DNA of 64,000 bases from Roseiarcus sp963816065 (lineage in GTDB: Bacteria; Pseudomonadota; Alphaproteobacteria; Rhizobiales; Beijerinckiaceae). The stretch spans positions 310,001 to 374,000 of the forward strand of contig CAWFJG010000030.1 in the NCBI GenBank assembly GCA_963816065.1, written 5' to 3'. The translations under genes were made by a program, and so were the position numbers. Shown piece by piece: positions 20,583 to 31,630 of the stretch. The notes under the pieces were generated by a model, which saw only the letters and a list, made by a program, of their open reading frames with translations, did not search any database and was not told the DNA's origin. Each line of letters begins with the position of its first letter. Within the stretch, counting starts at the first letter, position 1.

Positions 20583-23500
20583 TCACAGGCCATTCGGACA
20601 TTTGAACTGCCGCAACGCCGGCAGGCTCAGTGGATTGTTGAGCGACGATGAGGTGAACTGATACGACACTTCGCGCCCGAACACGACGAAGCTGACCTTC
20701 AGCGAGTTGCCGCTTTGAATCGACGATCCGGCGTCAACGAGACGGAAAAGCGCCCACGCGCCGGTCCGCTCCAAACTCGACTTCCGGTCCGGCAAGTCGG
20801 GCGCCATCGTTATGGATGCTGCCCCGGCGCCGGCCCCGGCCATTGCACCGTCGCCGGGGGGAAGACGCGGCGCCCTGCTGGGTCACGACATTGGCGCCGT
20901 TGATCGACAGCGTCGCCGTCTGGGCGTCACTGCTGAGCGTCAGGGGCTTCACGTCGAACGCTACGTTCGGCACGTTGCCGCCGGCGGGGAAGAAGGCGTC
21001 CCGGATCTCGGCCGCGTATTGGAACTGGCGCAGCGTGGTTTCGGAGAGCTTGCGCGCCGGGTTCGGCTTCCACACCCACGTTTTTCCAGTGTGGTTGACC
21101 AGCGGGTCGAGATTGGCGGAGAAGAACTTGTCGATCGTTCCGCCGGGCGCGAACAGTTTGGCGAAATCGGCCATTGGCACGTCGCGGTCGCTCTTGGCGA
21201 AAGGATAGCGATTGGGAATGACCTGCTGACAGGCCGACGTGACATTTTCCGCCATGTCCTGGGCGATCTGGGCAAGATTGCTGGCGGTTGCGTCGCCCGC
21301 CGCGTCCTTTGCGACCTTGTCGATCTGGCCGGAGAGCGGCTGGGGGAGACGCGTCGCGTTGGCCTCAGGCTCGCCACCTGGACGTCGACCTGCTGCAGCG
21401 CCTGTTTGGCTTGCGATGGGTCCTGCGCCGCCAGGACCAATTCGCGATAAAGATCGTTGAGATTGGAGATCAAAGCATCGATTGGACGTGACCCCGGCGC
21501 CCCGTCCACGAGAATGGCGTCGGGCTTGAAGTAGGCTTCGACCGCCGAGCCGGGGACCTCGGCCGGGGGGTCGCCCGCCTTGCGCTGCGACTTGATCGCC
21601 AGGTCGATCGCCTCCCGGCTCCCGGTCCCGAGTTTGTTCAAGGCATTGGTCCCCGCCTTCAACGCATCCTGCTTGGCCTGCTGGGTTGCATCGTTGGTCG
21701 CGGCTTTTGGCCGTTCGCGGGTGAGTGACGTCTCGTCCCGAACGGATTCGTAAAGCAGCTTGATCGGCGAGGTCGGCGCAGAAGCTGCGGCGAGACTTAC
21801 ATATTTGGGCTTGCCGCCGAGTAGCGACTTCAACTGCAAATTGTTCAGCGCCGCAGACCATTCGGAGATGAAATCCTTGCTGTAAAGTGCGAGAATGCCC
21901 GGAAACAGGCTGACGTACTGCTGCTTCACCGCGGCCTGATCACCCGACGCCCCCAGAACCCAGTTCTCCTTCTGCAGCGTCTCGGCGATCGTCTGCATGC
22001 GGCCGAGAAGCGAGGTCATGAAGCCCTCGTAGGTAAAGAAGCCGCGGACGCGCACAGTGTCGAGATTGGCGCCGTTGGCGGCCTCGTATACGAGCGCCAT
22101 GTCCGGGCCGCCATGGTCCGCGGCGACCCAGTCCGAAATGCCGTCGTTGTGAGCCTCGGACCTCAGGAGCGCATAGGCCCGCTCGGCGACTGGCATGCGG
22201 GCGAGCGTGGCCTGAGCCTGTTCGACCAGCGGTCCGTTCAGCGACACCTTTCGCGCGTTGCCCTGATCCATGTCGAGCATCGCCTGGAGATGGGCGTGCA
22301 GCAGCGCGCGTCCTTCGGCGTAGGGGGCGCCGGGAAAAGCGCGCTCTTCCCAGTCGCGCTCGAACCACGACAGGATCAGGCTCTTGTCGACCTCCGGCGC
22401 CTTGCCGCCGAGCATCAGATAAACCTTGAGCGCCTCGTAAACGAACGCCGGATTGTCGATGTTTTTCTGAATTTGCTGCTCGAGCGACAGGATCAGGCGC
22501 GGTCGCATCAGCCTTTCGAGCGCGTCCTGGTACATTCCGACTGATGCGTCCTCCAGGCGCGGGCGCTGGCTGAGCCCGAACGTCTGGGCGAGCGGCGTGG
22601 CGTCCTTGCGCCGCGCGTAGCCCTCGGGCAAATTCGGAAGGCTGCCGATCAGTTCGTAGATCGGGAGCAGGCTCGGATCGGTGACCGAGGTTTGCTTGAT
22701 CAGGGGACCCGCGGCGTTGGAATAATCGGTCACCCCCCGCGCCGTCGCCGCGATCAGAGCCCGGTTGTTCTCGTAGCTCGTCCACCAGAGGCCGATGACG
22801 CCGAACGTCGCGGCTCCGATCAGAGTGAAGACGGTCGCGCGAACCGCGAAAGCGCGACGAACGGCGGCAAGGTTGGTCGACACCCAGCCGGCCTCGGGAA
22901 AAACCACTTTCGTCATCAGGTCGCGCAGGAAGAAGCTCTTTCCGACCCCGGAAAAGCCAGCGGCTGCGTAACTCTCGACCCCATAACTCTTCTGCAGGGC
23001 GCCGATCAGCGTGTCGAATGGCGTGCCCTCCTGGGTGCCGGAGGTGAAATAGAGGCCGCGCAGGGTCGCCGTGGTCTGGTAGCGCGTTGGTTCGAATATC
23101 CGGTTGAGGAAATCGCCGACCGGCTTACGCAGTGCGCTCAATTGCGCCGGAAAGCCAAACAGGATGGCGCGCGAGCGCAGGTCGGGCTCCTCCTGCAGGC
23201 GCTCGGGCATCCGGTCGGCGATGCGCTGGATGAGGAGGTCGATTTCCTCGGGAACCTTGCCGACTTGATTGGCCTTCTTGTCCGCCTTCTGGGTCGTTTG
23301 GAAGGTCGCGCCCCAGACCGCCTGCCGCTTCATTTCGTCAAGATCGGCGAAATACTGGGTGAAGCCAACGACGAGGTCCATCTTGGTGAACACGGCGTAG
23401 ACCGGGAAATCAACCTTCAGAACCTCATGCAACTCATTGAGGCGCTTCCGGATTGCGTCGGCGTGCGCCGCTGCTTCGTCCGGATGAAGGTTAACGACGT

Positions 23501-24149
23501 CGGCAATGCTGATGGCGACGATCACACCGTTGATTGGCTGCTTGGGCCTATTCCTCGCCAGCATCTCGAGAAAGGAGAGCCAGCTCTTGCGGTCGACTTT
23601 GGCGTCCGAATCCTGCGTCGTGTAGCGTCCCGCCGTGTCGATCAGCACCGCCTCGTCAGTGAACCACCAGTCGCAATAGCGCGTCCCGCCCACTCCTTGA
23701 ATAGCCTTGGCCTGGTTCTCGGCGGCGAGCGGAAATTTCAGCCCCGAATTCACCAGCGCGGTCGTCTTGCCCGCGCCCGGCGGTCCGATGATCAGGTACC
23801 AGGGCAGATCATAGAGCGCGTTGGCGCCCGATTTCCCGGTCCGCCGAAGCGTTTCGAGGGCGTCCTCCATCTTCTCCTTGAGAACGGGTGCGTCGCTTTC
23901 CTCGGCTGCGGGCTCGGTCATCGCCTCAGCGATGGCCTTTTCCGCTCGTCTCCGGGCAACGATGCGCCAGGCAATCGAGCCGCCCACCACGAGAAGGATT
24001 GCGAGGACGATGAGGGAGCGGGTGACCACGCCCTCGAACGGCTGCGCGTCGCCGATCGAGATGAGCGGTCCCGCCAGCCAGACGAGCGCTGACAGAACCA
24101 GCGCGCCGACGATGCTGAGCGCCACCCAGAACCAGCCAACTCTCGTCAT
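20583..24149 (-). CDS. tssM: T6SS inner-membrane protein TssM (IcmF) with two frameshifts
   Basis: About 1,188 residues, normal for TssM. Membrane segments lie at about residues 7-28, 45-64 and near 425, the last followed by the long periplasmic part. A Walker A motif GPPGAGKTT is at about 122-130, and a DTAGRY motif follows, so the NTP-binding type of TssM is present. TssM forms the membrane complex with TssL and TssJ. The frame breaks near 21,365 and again near 20,865; the two cancel and the C-terminus resumes with GREVSYQFTSSSLNNP. I use the ATG at 24149 (GGTGGAAGG just upstream). An ATG at 24227 would overlap tssL and has no site. No tssJ lipoprotein gene is seen in the window. Confidence 0.92.
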
Positions 24150-24195
24150 CCTTCCACCATTCCTGTTCTGGCGCCGATTGCCTTCGCCGGAGCCG

Positions 24196-25764
24196 TCAAT
24201 CAGCCCGCGGGATCGAGACCTCGACACGCCGGTTCTTGGCCTTGTTCGCTTCGACGTCGTTCGGCGCCACCGGGTTGCTGTCGCCCTTGCCGGTTACCGT
24301 CAGGCGCTCGGGATGCGATAGGCCCGGCTTCAGCATGGCAGCGACGGACTTCGCGCGCGCTGCCGAGAGCTCGAAGTTCGACGGGAACGTGATCGTATGA
24401 ATTGGATCGTTGTCGGTGTAACCGTCGACGTGGATCGCGCCCGGCTCCTTGTCGAGCGCCGCCGCGATCTTCTTGGCAATCGGCGCGAAGCTGTCGTTGG
24501 CCTTGGCGCCGCCGGACGGAAACAGCACAAGGCTGCCGATGCGGATGAAGATCGTCGTGGCTGATTGATCAGCGTCCAGCTTGTGGGCCATGATCTCTGG
24601 CGCCAGCGCGGCGCGGATCCGTTCGAGCTGCGTCGATGTCTTCGCCGGCGGATCCGGCGGCGGCTTGACGATCGTTTCGCGGGCGATCGTGAGCTCCGTG
24701 GCGGGATGGACCTGCGCCATTGTCAGCGCCAGCGCCTCGGCCTGGCCAGACAGCATGTTGCGCAGCACGAGATAGGTTCCCAGCAGAGCGACGCCGGCGA
24801 TCGCCGCCACAGACCAGACCGGAATCTGAAACCGGCTGCCCGCGAGCGCGATCGTCTGGCCGCGCCAGTGGGGTGACAGGTCCTCGATGGTCTTGGGCTG
24901 GTTGCGCCGGATCGTCTCGTAAAGGTCGCGGCGAATGCTCTGCAGCTCGCCTTGGCCGCCGGTCGCGCGGTAGACGCCTTCAAAGCCGAGGCTCAGGCAC
25001 GCATGCATGAGTTCGAGCAGGCCGAGGTTCACTGCTGGATTCTGCTTGGCGCGGTCGAGCTCCTGGAAGAAACGCACCCCGCCCATCCGCTCGTTGAAGA
25101 AGCGAACGAGCATGCTGTACTGGGTCCAGACGCGGCTGTCCTCGCTGGGCAGGTTCTGGACGATGTCGTCGGCGGTGGCCGCGAGCGCGTACTTGGCGGC
25201 TTCGATCTGATCGTTCGGCGCGCCGCCCGTCCGGGCATCGACTTCGAACTGCTGGATGGCCTGAGCCACCTGATCCATGAGTTGGCCGGCTCCCGCCCGC
25301 GCCAGCGAAGAACGCAATCGGCCGAGCAGCAGCAGGAGCGACGCGGCGGCCCGGGTCAGCGGGCTCGAGGCGACGGTGACGACATCGACAGAAATGTGCG
25401 CGGAGGCCGGCGCCGGCGTCATCGGCTGCGGCGCGGCCGGAGCGGCGTATGGCCGTTGTTGGGCGGCCGGCGCCGACATCCAGTCGTCATAATTGCCGCG
25501 TCCCGAAGGGGCGGGCGCAGGCGGAGCGGGACGGGGCGGCGTATAGGGCGGATAAGACGGCTGCCGCGGCGGAGGCGCGGACGGCGTAGGCGGCGGGGCC
25601 GGATAGGAGACTGGCGGCGTCGGAGCGGACGACGGCGGCGCTCCGCCCGCCGGCGGCGGGGAGGGACCCGGGGCGCCCGGCGGCGGAGGCGGCCGCCTGC
25701 CGCCGGGGTTGGGACGGATGATGGTGCGGTCGCTTCGGCCGAACGGATCGTCGTCGTTGGTCAT
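24196..25764 (-). CDS. tssL: T6SS inner-membrane protein TssL with C-terminal OmpA/MotB domain
   Basis: This 522-residue protein has a Pro-rich cytoplasmic N-terminal region to about residue 110, the DotU/IcmH-type helical domain, one membrane segment (IPVWSVAAIAGVALLGTYLVL, about residue 315) and a C-terminal OmpA-like domain with VDGYTDNDP, LSAARAKSVAAML and NRRVEVSI. This is the evolved TssL form whose OmpA domain can bind peptidoglycan and anchor the membrane complex. It overlaps tssK by ATGA and precedes tssM by 46 bases. Confidence 0.95.
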   Translation of the reverse strand: MTNDDDPFGRSDRTIIRPNPGGRRPPPPPGAPGPSPPPAGGAPPSSAPTPPVSYPAPPPTPSAPPPRQPSYPPYTPPRPAPPAPAPSGRGNYDDWMSAPAAQQRPYAAPAAPQPMTPAPASAHISVDVVTVASSPLTRAAASLLLLLGRLRSSLARAGAGQLMDQVAQAIQQFEVDARTGGAPNDQIEAAKYALAATADDIVQNLPSEDSRVWTQYSMLVRFFNERMGGVRFFQELDRAKQNPAVNLGLLELMHACLSLGFEGVYRATGGQGELQSIRRDLYETIRRNQPKTIEDLSPHWRGQTIALAGSRFQIPVWSVAAIAGVALLGTYLVLRNMLSGQAEALALTMAQVHPATELTIARETIVKPPPDPPAKTSTQLERIRAALAPEIMAHKLDADQSATTIFIRIGSLVLFPSGGAKANDSFAPIAKKIAAALDKEPGAIHVDGYTDNDPIHTITFPSNFELSAARAKSVAAMLKPGLSHPERLTVTGKGDSNPVAPNDVEANKAKNRRVEVSIPRAD

Positions 25765-27098
25765 CGACGGTCTTCCCTAACAGCCCAGAGCTCCATCTGG
25801 AGTTCCGGCCAGTCGCCTGCGAAATGCATGCCGATCGCGGTCGCCTGGCTGAATTCGGGCCACAGCGGCGAGTTGCGTTCGAAATAGAAGTACACGTGAT
25901 CAGTGATGGCGCGAATTTGCGGCGGCGGCGTCGGCAGATGGACGAGCGCAATTCCTGGCAAGTGGGCGTGCACGATCTCGTTCATCTTGGTGTTTGGCCC
26001 GACCTTCAGGAACGCCGGCAAGTTCTGCTGGATCTCGGTCAGTGGCCGGCGCGCCGACACTTCGAGAACGAAGGTTGCGTTGCGGAACAGGGTCCGGTCC
26101 TTGATGGTCGAGATATACGCGCCCTGCGCGCGCTCGATCAGCTCCAGCCGGATGGCGCGGCGGTCGAGGCGGGCGCTGAGGAAGTCCTGGATGTCGCGCA
26201 TCACGGGCGAGAAGACGCTTTCGAGGTCATCCTGATTGTACGCGCCGTATTCACGCGCCCGGCGCTCCTGGGTCGCGAAGGTTGCAAGCTCGCCAGCGAT
26301 ACGCAGCAGCTCCTCGTAAAGGCGCTCCGGGTGGACGTAATGCGACGAACGGAAGTGCTTGAGGACCGGGATCTCGCGGTTGAGCGACTGGAGCATGAGG
26401 TAGTCGGCGCTCTGCAGGCCGCCTCCGGCGGTCGCGTCCGCGGCGTAGCGGGCGAGCTCGTCCAGTTTGTTGCCGATCCAGCCGATCACCCGGTCGAGCC
26501 AGCCCTGAACCGTCGGGTGCGCTGCGCATACGAGAACCGGCGGAGCGTACTTCTCATCGAACACGATCGTTCGGTCGTGCACCTCGACGATGCGGGCGAT
26601 CGGCAGGCTGACGTACCCGGGCTTCGCGGTCTTGCGGATTTCGTAGGCGAGCCGCGGGTAGGCCACCTCGATTTCCTCCTCGACCCTCAGATTGGAGGTC
26701 GAGTTGATGACGCGCTCGGCGCCGAGAACGTAGCGCGCCGCGTTTTCCGCCTGCTCCGGGCTGACCTCGCGGCTGTTGTCGGCGCGCGCGGGCATGGTCA
26801 GCCAGACGAGCTGGCCCGCAGCGCCCTCGGGCGTCGTGATCGGCGCCGGGGCCGGGCATTCACTGGGAAAATCGAAAAGTCCCCCGTCGGGCATGACTCC
26901 AGCGGCCCGGCGCAAGGCGAATTTGCTTTGTTGCGCGAGATCGCGATCGATCTCCAGCGTCGAGAACCCCCACGGATAAGGCGTGATCTGTCGGGTCCGG
27001 CTTTCGAGCGCGCTTTCGAGATATCTATCGCTCTGTTGGAGATGGTGCGGCCGGAGGAACAGGCCCTCCGACCAGTGCACCTTCGCGTTCCATGACAT
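25761..27098 (-). CDS. tssK: T6SS baseplate adaptor TssK
   Basis: The 445-residue protein opens with the family signature WSEGLFLRPHHLQQSDRY and is full length. TssK trimers connect the baseplate to the TssLM membrane complex. An AGGGGG site lies 4-5 bases before the ATG at 27098. It overlaps tssL by 4 bases and follows tagH by 89 bases. The frame is intact. Confidence 0.96.
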   Translation of the reverse strand: MSWNAKVHWSEGLFLRPHHLQQSDRYLESALESRTRQITPYPWGFSTLEIDRDLAQQSKFALRRAAGVMPDGGLFDFPSECPAPAPITTPEGAAGQLVWLTMPARADNSREVSPEQAENAARYVLGAERVINSTSNLRVEEEIEVAYPRLAYEIRKTAKPGYVSLPIARIVEVHDRTIVFDEKYAPPVLVCAAHPTVQGWLDRVIGWIGNKLDELARYAADATAGGGLQSADYLMLQSLNREIPVLKHFRSSHYVHPERLYEELLRIAGELATFATQERRAREYGAYNQDDLESVFSPVMRDIQDFLSARLDRRAIRLELIERAQGAYISTIKDRTLFRNATFVLEVSARRPLTEIQQNLPAFLKVGPNTKMNEIVHAHLPGIALVHLPTPPPQIRAITDHVYFYFERNSPLWPEFSQATAIGMHFAGDWPELQMELWAVREDRR

Positions 27099-27187
27099 TC
27101 GCGCCCCCTAAATTCGTTCCAGACCCCGCCCGCGTCCGTCCGGCACTTTCCGCGTCGAGACTGACGACGATCGGCCATGCGGCCGCC

Positions 27188-28483
27188 TCAGCCCCTGTTC
27201 TGCAAGCGGTCGTAGGCCTCGGCGAAGAGGGCAATGAACGCCTCGAACAGGCGGCCGTCCGACCGCTTGGTCTTCGCGCGCCATCGATCGACATACATAT
27301 CCCACAATTTCGCCTTGCGTGGAACGACGAGCGCGCCGAGTCCCCTTTCCTGCGCGACTGATCGATCGATCTGGTCCGGCGCGAGATCGTCGAACAGGGC
27401 GTCCAGGGCGCCCTGCATCGCGCCGTAGGTAAGCATCTGATGGGTCTTAAGGTCGCGAAAGCTCTCCTCGATCGTGGAGCGGAGGTCGAGATACTGGCGG
27501 GTCGGCGGCCCGAGGAGGATCGTCAGCGCCTCCTCGACCGAGCCGGTGAACTTCAGCGGATTGTTCTGCATCGACCGGATCATCGTGCGGCTCGACGAGC
27601 GCATCAGCGTCTTCGACTTGGCGCGCGAGGATAGCAGGATTTGAAGATTCTGAGCCATCAGGCGCAGCGCGAGGCCGATCTCGTCGGCGAGCGCATCCGG
27701 ATCGCGGCCGACGATCGCCTGCTCCGGAATGCCCGCGGCCCGCGCGATTTGCCGCAGCAGGTCGACGCTTGCGGCCTGGCTAGGCGCTACGGCCGGGAGT
27801 TCGGCGGGCGGTGGGACGGTCGGATGCCGCGGCGGAACGGTCGGTGGCCTCGGCGGCTGGATCTCGGCCTGAACCGGCGGACGAAGCGGCTGCGGCGGCT
27901 GGGTCGGCTTGGCAACCGCTGGCGCCGCCGGAGGAGCGGCAGTGAGCCAGTCGTCTGCGGTTTCAGGCGGCGAATATTCCGGCGCGTCCGTCGGTGCGAT
28001 GAAGCTGGCGAAATCGAGAAAGTCGGGCGGCGGCTCTCGACGAGCGGCGGTCTGGTACGCGCTGCGGTCGTCGGGGGCGGCTGCCTCTCCCACCTCGCCC
28101 CAGACGTCGCCAGCCGCTGCGCCGGCGACGGCGGCCGCGGCAGCGACGCCGGATTGGGCGCCCAATTGGCCCTCGACCTCGACAGCGATGAGGTAAGGGC
28201 CGATGCTGAGCCGGTCCCCGTCGCGCAGCAGATAGGGCGCGTCCAGCCGGTATTGCGCGCCGTTGACGTAGGTGCCGTTGGTCGAAACATCGTGCAGCCA
28301 GTAGCCGCCGTCGCGAAAACGAATCTCGAAATGCTTGCTCGAAACGGTCCGGCTCGGATCCGGGAGCGTCCAGTCGAGATGGGTGTCACGACCCACGTCG
28401 AGGCCGCGTCCCTTCACTTCGACCCGCAACGGACCTCCGTCAGGCAATCGATCCACATTTTCAATCGAAAGTCGTAGTGTCAT
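27188..28483 (-). CDS. tagH: T6SS-associated FHA-domain protein TagH (Fha)
   Basis: A 431-residue protein when started at the ATG at 28483 (MTLRLSIENV). The N-terminal FHA domain shows GRDTHLDWTLPD, SRTVSSKHFEI and STNGTYVNG, the phosphothreonine-binding fold. A Pro/Ala-rich linker follows, then a C-terminal TagH domain (LRLMAQNLQILLSSRAKSK to AFIALFAEAYDRL). Fha is the usual target of PpkA/PppA and of TagF. An in-frame start 150 bases upstream adds a non-FHA Arg-rich tail and is unlikely. It leads the tagH-tssK-tssL-tssM-tagF-pppA run. Confidence 0.92.
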   Translation of the reverse strand: MTLRLSIENVDRLPDGGPLRVEVKGRGLDVGRDTHLDWTLPDPSRTVSSKHFEIRFRDGGYWLHDVSTNGTYVNGAQYRLDAPYLLRDGDRLSIGPYLIAVEVEGQLGAQSGVAAAAAVAGAAAGDVWGEVGEAAAPDDRSAYQTAARREPPPDFLDFASFIAPTDAPEYSPPETADDWLTAAPPAAPAVAKPTQPPQPLRPPVQAEIQPPRPPTVPPRHPTVPPPAELPAVAPSQAASVDLLRQIARAAGIPEQAIVGRDPDALADEIGLALRLMAQNLQILLSSRAKSKTLMRSSSRTMIRSMQNNPLKFTGSVEEALTILLGPPTRQYLDLRSTIEESFRDLKTHQMLTYGAMQGALDALFDDLAPDQIDRSVAQERGLGALVVPRKAKLWDMYVDRWRAKTKRSDGRLFEAFIALFAEAYDRLQNRG

Positions 28484-29173
28484 GTCCGCGTCCAAATCGA
28501 GGCGGTTGCAAAGCCAAATTATTTCCGCCTTCCCATACGCATGCAAGGCGGGGGTGAAGCAAGCCTCATCATCGCCGCAACCCGCGCCTCGAAGCCGGGC
28601 CAAACGACGCCTCGGTCGGCGCCGGCTCCTCATCCGGGCGCGGCGCTGGCGAGGACCATCTTCCCGCCGACGCTGTTCCGGTCGAATGAACCGCCGCTCG
28701 AGGAACGCCTCTTTTCGACCGGATCAAAGGCGATTTTCGGGCCGAACGGGCGTTATCCGGACGCGGGCGCCGGCGACGCAACCGCTAATTTGCTTTCCCC
28801 TAGCCCGGACGAGCGGCAAGCGCTGTGGCGTGGATCACAGCTCCGGACCGCGTGGGCCTGTCCGAAACGCCGCTGCGACGACGCGATCGATCTTGGCCCA
28901 GCCCCCGGCTGTCGGGCCACAGCCTGACTTTCCAACCTGACCGGCCTCAATTCGATCCCATCCCCAACCAAGCGGCGACGCAGAAGTCATCCGCGATCCG
29001 GGCGCACGCATCGATGTCGCGCCGTGCGGCAGTTGCGACGCCCGTTCCGGTGGAGGGCTCGCGACCGGTGGCCCCGCCGGACGACGCGGAGCATGGAAGG
29101 CGCCGCGCCGTCGAGCGCGACCACAGCGTTTTGGCCGCCGACTTTGCACGACATGGCTGGCGCTCTGGAACGA
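28484..29173. other. Intergenic region upstream of tagH
   Basis: These 690 bases lie between the FGGY kinase stop and the tagH start, both on the minus strand. The region must hold the promoter for the tagH-pppA run and marks the boundary between the T6SS and the sugar island. A plus-strand frame at 28541-28927 has no ribosome site or recognisable domain and I do not call it. No tRNA, attachment site or transposase remnant was seen at this boundary. Confidence 0.5.
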
Positions 29174-30666
29174 TCAGCGGGTCTCAGCCCGGTCGATCAC
29201 CGAGTTCACCGCCGCGCTCCACACGCCGATCTTCGCCTGGCGCGCTGCCGGGTCGAGGCAAGGGTCGATCTGGTTGCTGGCGCCGCTGAGCATGGCCTCG
29301 ATCCTGGCTTCGTCCATCAGTCCCGAAGTTGCGCCTGCGAGCACGCCCGCCCCGAATGCGCTGAGCTCCAGGACCTTGAGCCGCTGGACGGGGCGACCAA
29401 GCAGGTCCGCCTGGTATTGCATGAGAAGATCGTTTTGCGTCGCCCCGCCATCTGCAGAAAGCCGCGCCAGAGGGGCGCCGAGATCGCGCTCCATCGCGGT
29501 GAAGACGTCACGGATCTGCAAGGCGATCGCCTCGAGCGTCGCGCGGGCGACGTCGGCGCGCGAGGTCGCGAGCGACATGCCGGTCAGCGCTGCGCGGGCG
29601 CGGTCCTTCCAGTAGGGCGCCCAAGGCCGGCGAGCGCGGGAACGAAGCATACGCTCGTCATCGCCGTTCGCCTTCGTCGCCAGACTCCGTCAGCGCCGCG
29701 ACATCGGGCAGGCCCATAAGTTCGGCCATCCACGCGGCCGCCTGAGCGGAAACCGAGATGTTGCCCTCGAGCGCATAGGAAACCTTGTTCGAACGCCGCC
29801 AGGCGACGGTCGTGGAGAGCCCGGACCGGGATCGGATCGGCGTCTCGGTCAGCGTCATCAGCGAAGAGCCGGTTCCATAGGTCGCCTTGACCGCTCCTGG
29901 AGACCGGATGCCGTGGCCGAACAGCGCGGCGTGCGAGTCGCCCATCATCGCGTGGACAGGAACCCCTTCGATCAATCGATGAACAGTCTTTGGCGGCGCC
30001 GAACCTGGCGTTTGAATCTTCGACGCGAGGAAGGATCGACTTCGGCACGCCGAACAGCGCGCAAAGCTCGTCGCTCCAGTCTTGCTGGTGAATGTCGAAC
30101 AGTTGCGTCCGCGAGGCGTTGCTGGCGTCCGTCGCGTGGACCGCGCCGCCGGTCAGGTTGAATAGAAGCCAGGAGTCGATGGTTCCCGCGCAGAGGTCGC
30201 CGCGATCCGAAAGGGAGCGGGCCTCGGGATAGGCGTCCAGAAGCCAACCGATCTTGGCGGCGGGAAAGAGCGGGTCGAGGCCGAGTCCCGTCTTCGACTC
30301 GACCGCCTCCTCGATCGCCGGCGTGCGAAGAGCGTCGATGCGATCCGACGACCGGCGGCATTGCCAGGTCACGCATGGGCCGATCGTCTCGCCGGTCGAA
30401 CGCCGCCAGAGAAGAACGGTCTCGCGTTGATTGGAGACGCCGATCGCGGCGATCGTCGCCGGCTCCGGCAGGGCCGAGAGGCAGCCGTCAATCGGCGCAG
30501 TCGTCGCGCGCCAAATCTCGTCGCCCGACTGCTCGACCCATCCGGGACGCGGATAGGCGATCGGAGTCGGAACGGAATGGCGTGCGACAATGCGGCCGTC
30601 CGGGTTCAGGGCCAACGCCTTGGTGTTGGTCGTGCCCTGGTCGATGGCGAGGACGAAGGCGCTCAT
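29174..30666 (-). CDS. FGGY-family carbohydrate kinase (three frameshifts)
   Basis: About 497 residues after joining three frames. The N-terminus has the FGGY phosphate-binding motif DQGTTNTKALALN (residues 9-21) and GVSNQRETVLLW; the second half has GDSHAALFG, GTGSSLMTL and a C-terminal LSADGGATQNDLLMQYQADLLG signature. Breaks are near 29,990 (AAA run), 29,670 and 29,622 (a G run one base short; restoring it gives LGAPYWKDRA). FGGY kinases phosphorylate ketoses and polyols such as xylulose, ribulose and glycerol. Here it starts directly after the transketolase C-subunit stop. The apulose-kinase assignment is inference from the neighbouring genes. Confidence 0.87.
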
Positions 30667-31630
30667 TCACGACGACCGTAATGAAATCGCTTCCCGCGCG
30701 GCCTTCTCGATGCCGTCCGACGTCAGCCCGAACCTTTCGAAAAGGAATTTTGGAGATCCGGTCGGCATGAACCCGGGAAAGCCGAGGATGCGGATCGGGC
30801 ATGGCCGATAGCCGGCGACGACCTCCGCCACCGCGCCCCCGAGCCCTCCACGCTGAGAATGCTCCTCGACCGTGACGATCGCCCCGAGATCCGCCGCGGC
30901 GTGGATGGCCGCTTCGTCGAGCGGGGCGATCGAGGCCATATTGACGACTCGGGCGCTCACGCCGCCGGCGGCGAGACGATCGGCGGCTTCGAGCGCGCGC
31001 GTGACCATGACCCCGCAGGCGATGATGGCGACGTCGGTTCCTTCGCGAAGCGTCTCGGCTTTGCCGATTTCGAAACGAGCGTTGTCGGGGCGCGGCAACT
31101 TCGGCACGCCGAATCGGCTGATGCGCAGGAACACCGGTCCTTCGTGCGCCGCGGCCGCCTCGACCGCCTGAGCGGTCTCCCAAGGGTCCGAGGGCGCGAT
31201 GACCGCGAGATTGGGCAGTAGCCTCAGCCAGGCCATGTCTTCGATCGAGTGATGGGTGGGCCCGAGTTCTCCGTATCCGACGCCGGGCGACTGCCCGACG
31301 AGCTTCACATTCGCATTGCGTGTAGGCCACGTCGGCCTTGATCTGCTCGAGCGCGCGGGCGGTGAGGAAGCACGAGGCCGCGCTGACAAACGGAATCTTG
31401 CCGCCATTGGCCAGGCCGGAGCCGACGCCGACCATGTTCTGTTCGGCGATGCCGACGTTGATCGTGCGCTCCGGCCACCGCTTGCGGAAGCCGCCGAGCT
31501 TCGACGATCCGATGCTGTCGTTGACGACGATGACAATTCGATCGTCGCGCTCGGCAACCTGATCGAGCGTCGCGACGAAGGCGTCGCGGCAATCGAAGAG
31601 GTTGGAAGCGGGAGGTTGGCGTGCGCTCAT
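30667..31630 (-). CDS. Transketolase C-terminal subunit (one frameshift)
   Basis: About 320 residues comprising the pyrimidine-binding and C-terminal domains of a split transketolase. Evidence includes INVGIAEQNMVGVGSGLA, EDMAWLRLLPNLAVIAPSD, VFLRISRFGVPKLP and EEHSQRGGLGGAVAEV. The frame changes near 31,315 (AYTQCECE to YTRNANVKLVGQ). The ATG at 31630 overlaps the stop of the N-terminal subunit gene (ATGA). The two subunits together would form a thiamine-diphosphate two-carbon transferase. Paired with an isomerase and FGGY kinase, it resembles the apulose-4-phosphate transketolase pair. Confidence 0.88.

Noticed and set aside
22692..24092. 466-residue plus-strand open frame opposite tssM
   Set aside because: It is antisense to the conserved TssM sequence, including its Walker A region, and has no family match.
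25824..27095. 423-residue plus-strand open frame opposite tssK
   Set aside because: It mirrors tssK almost exactly; composition is that of a complementary-frame shadow.
28541..28927. Plus-strand open frame of 128 residues upstream of tagH
   Set aside because: There is no ribosome site, the composition is random, and no domain is recognised; treated as non-coding.
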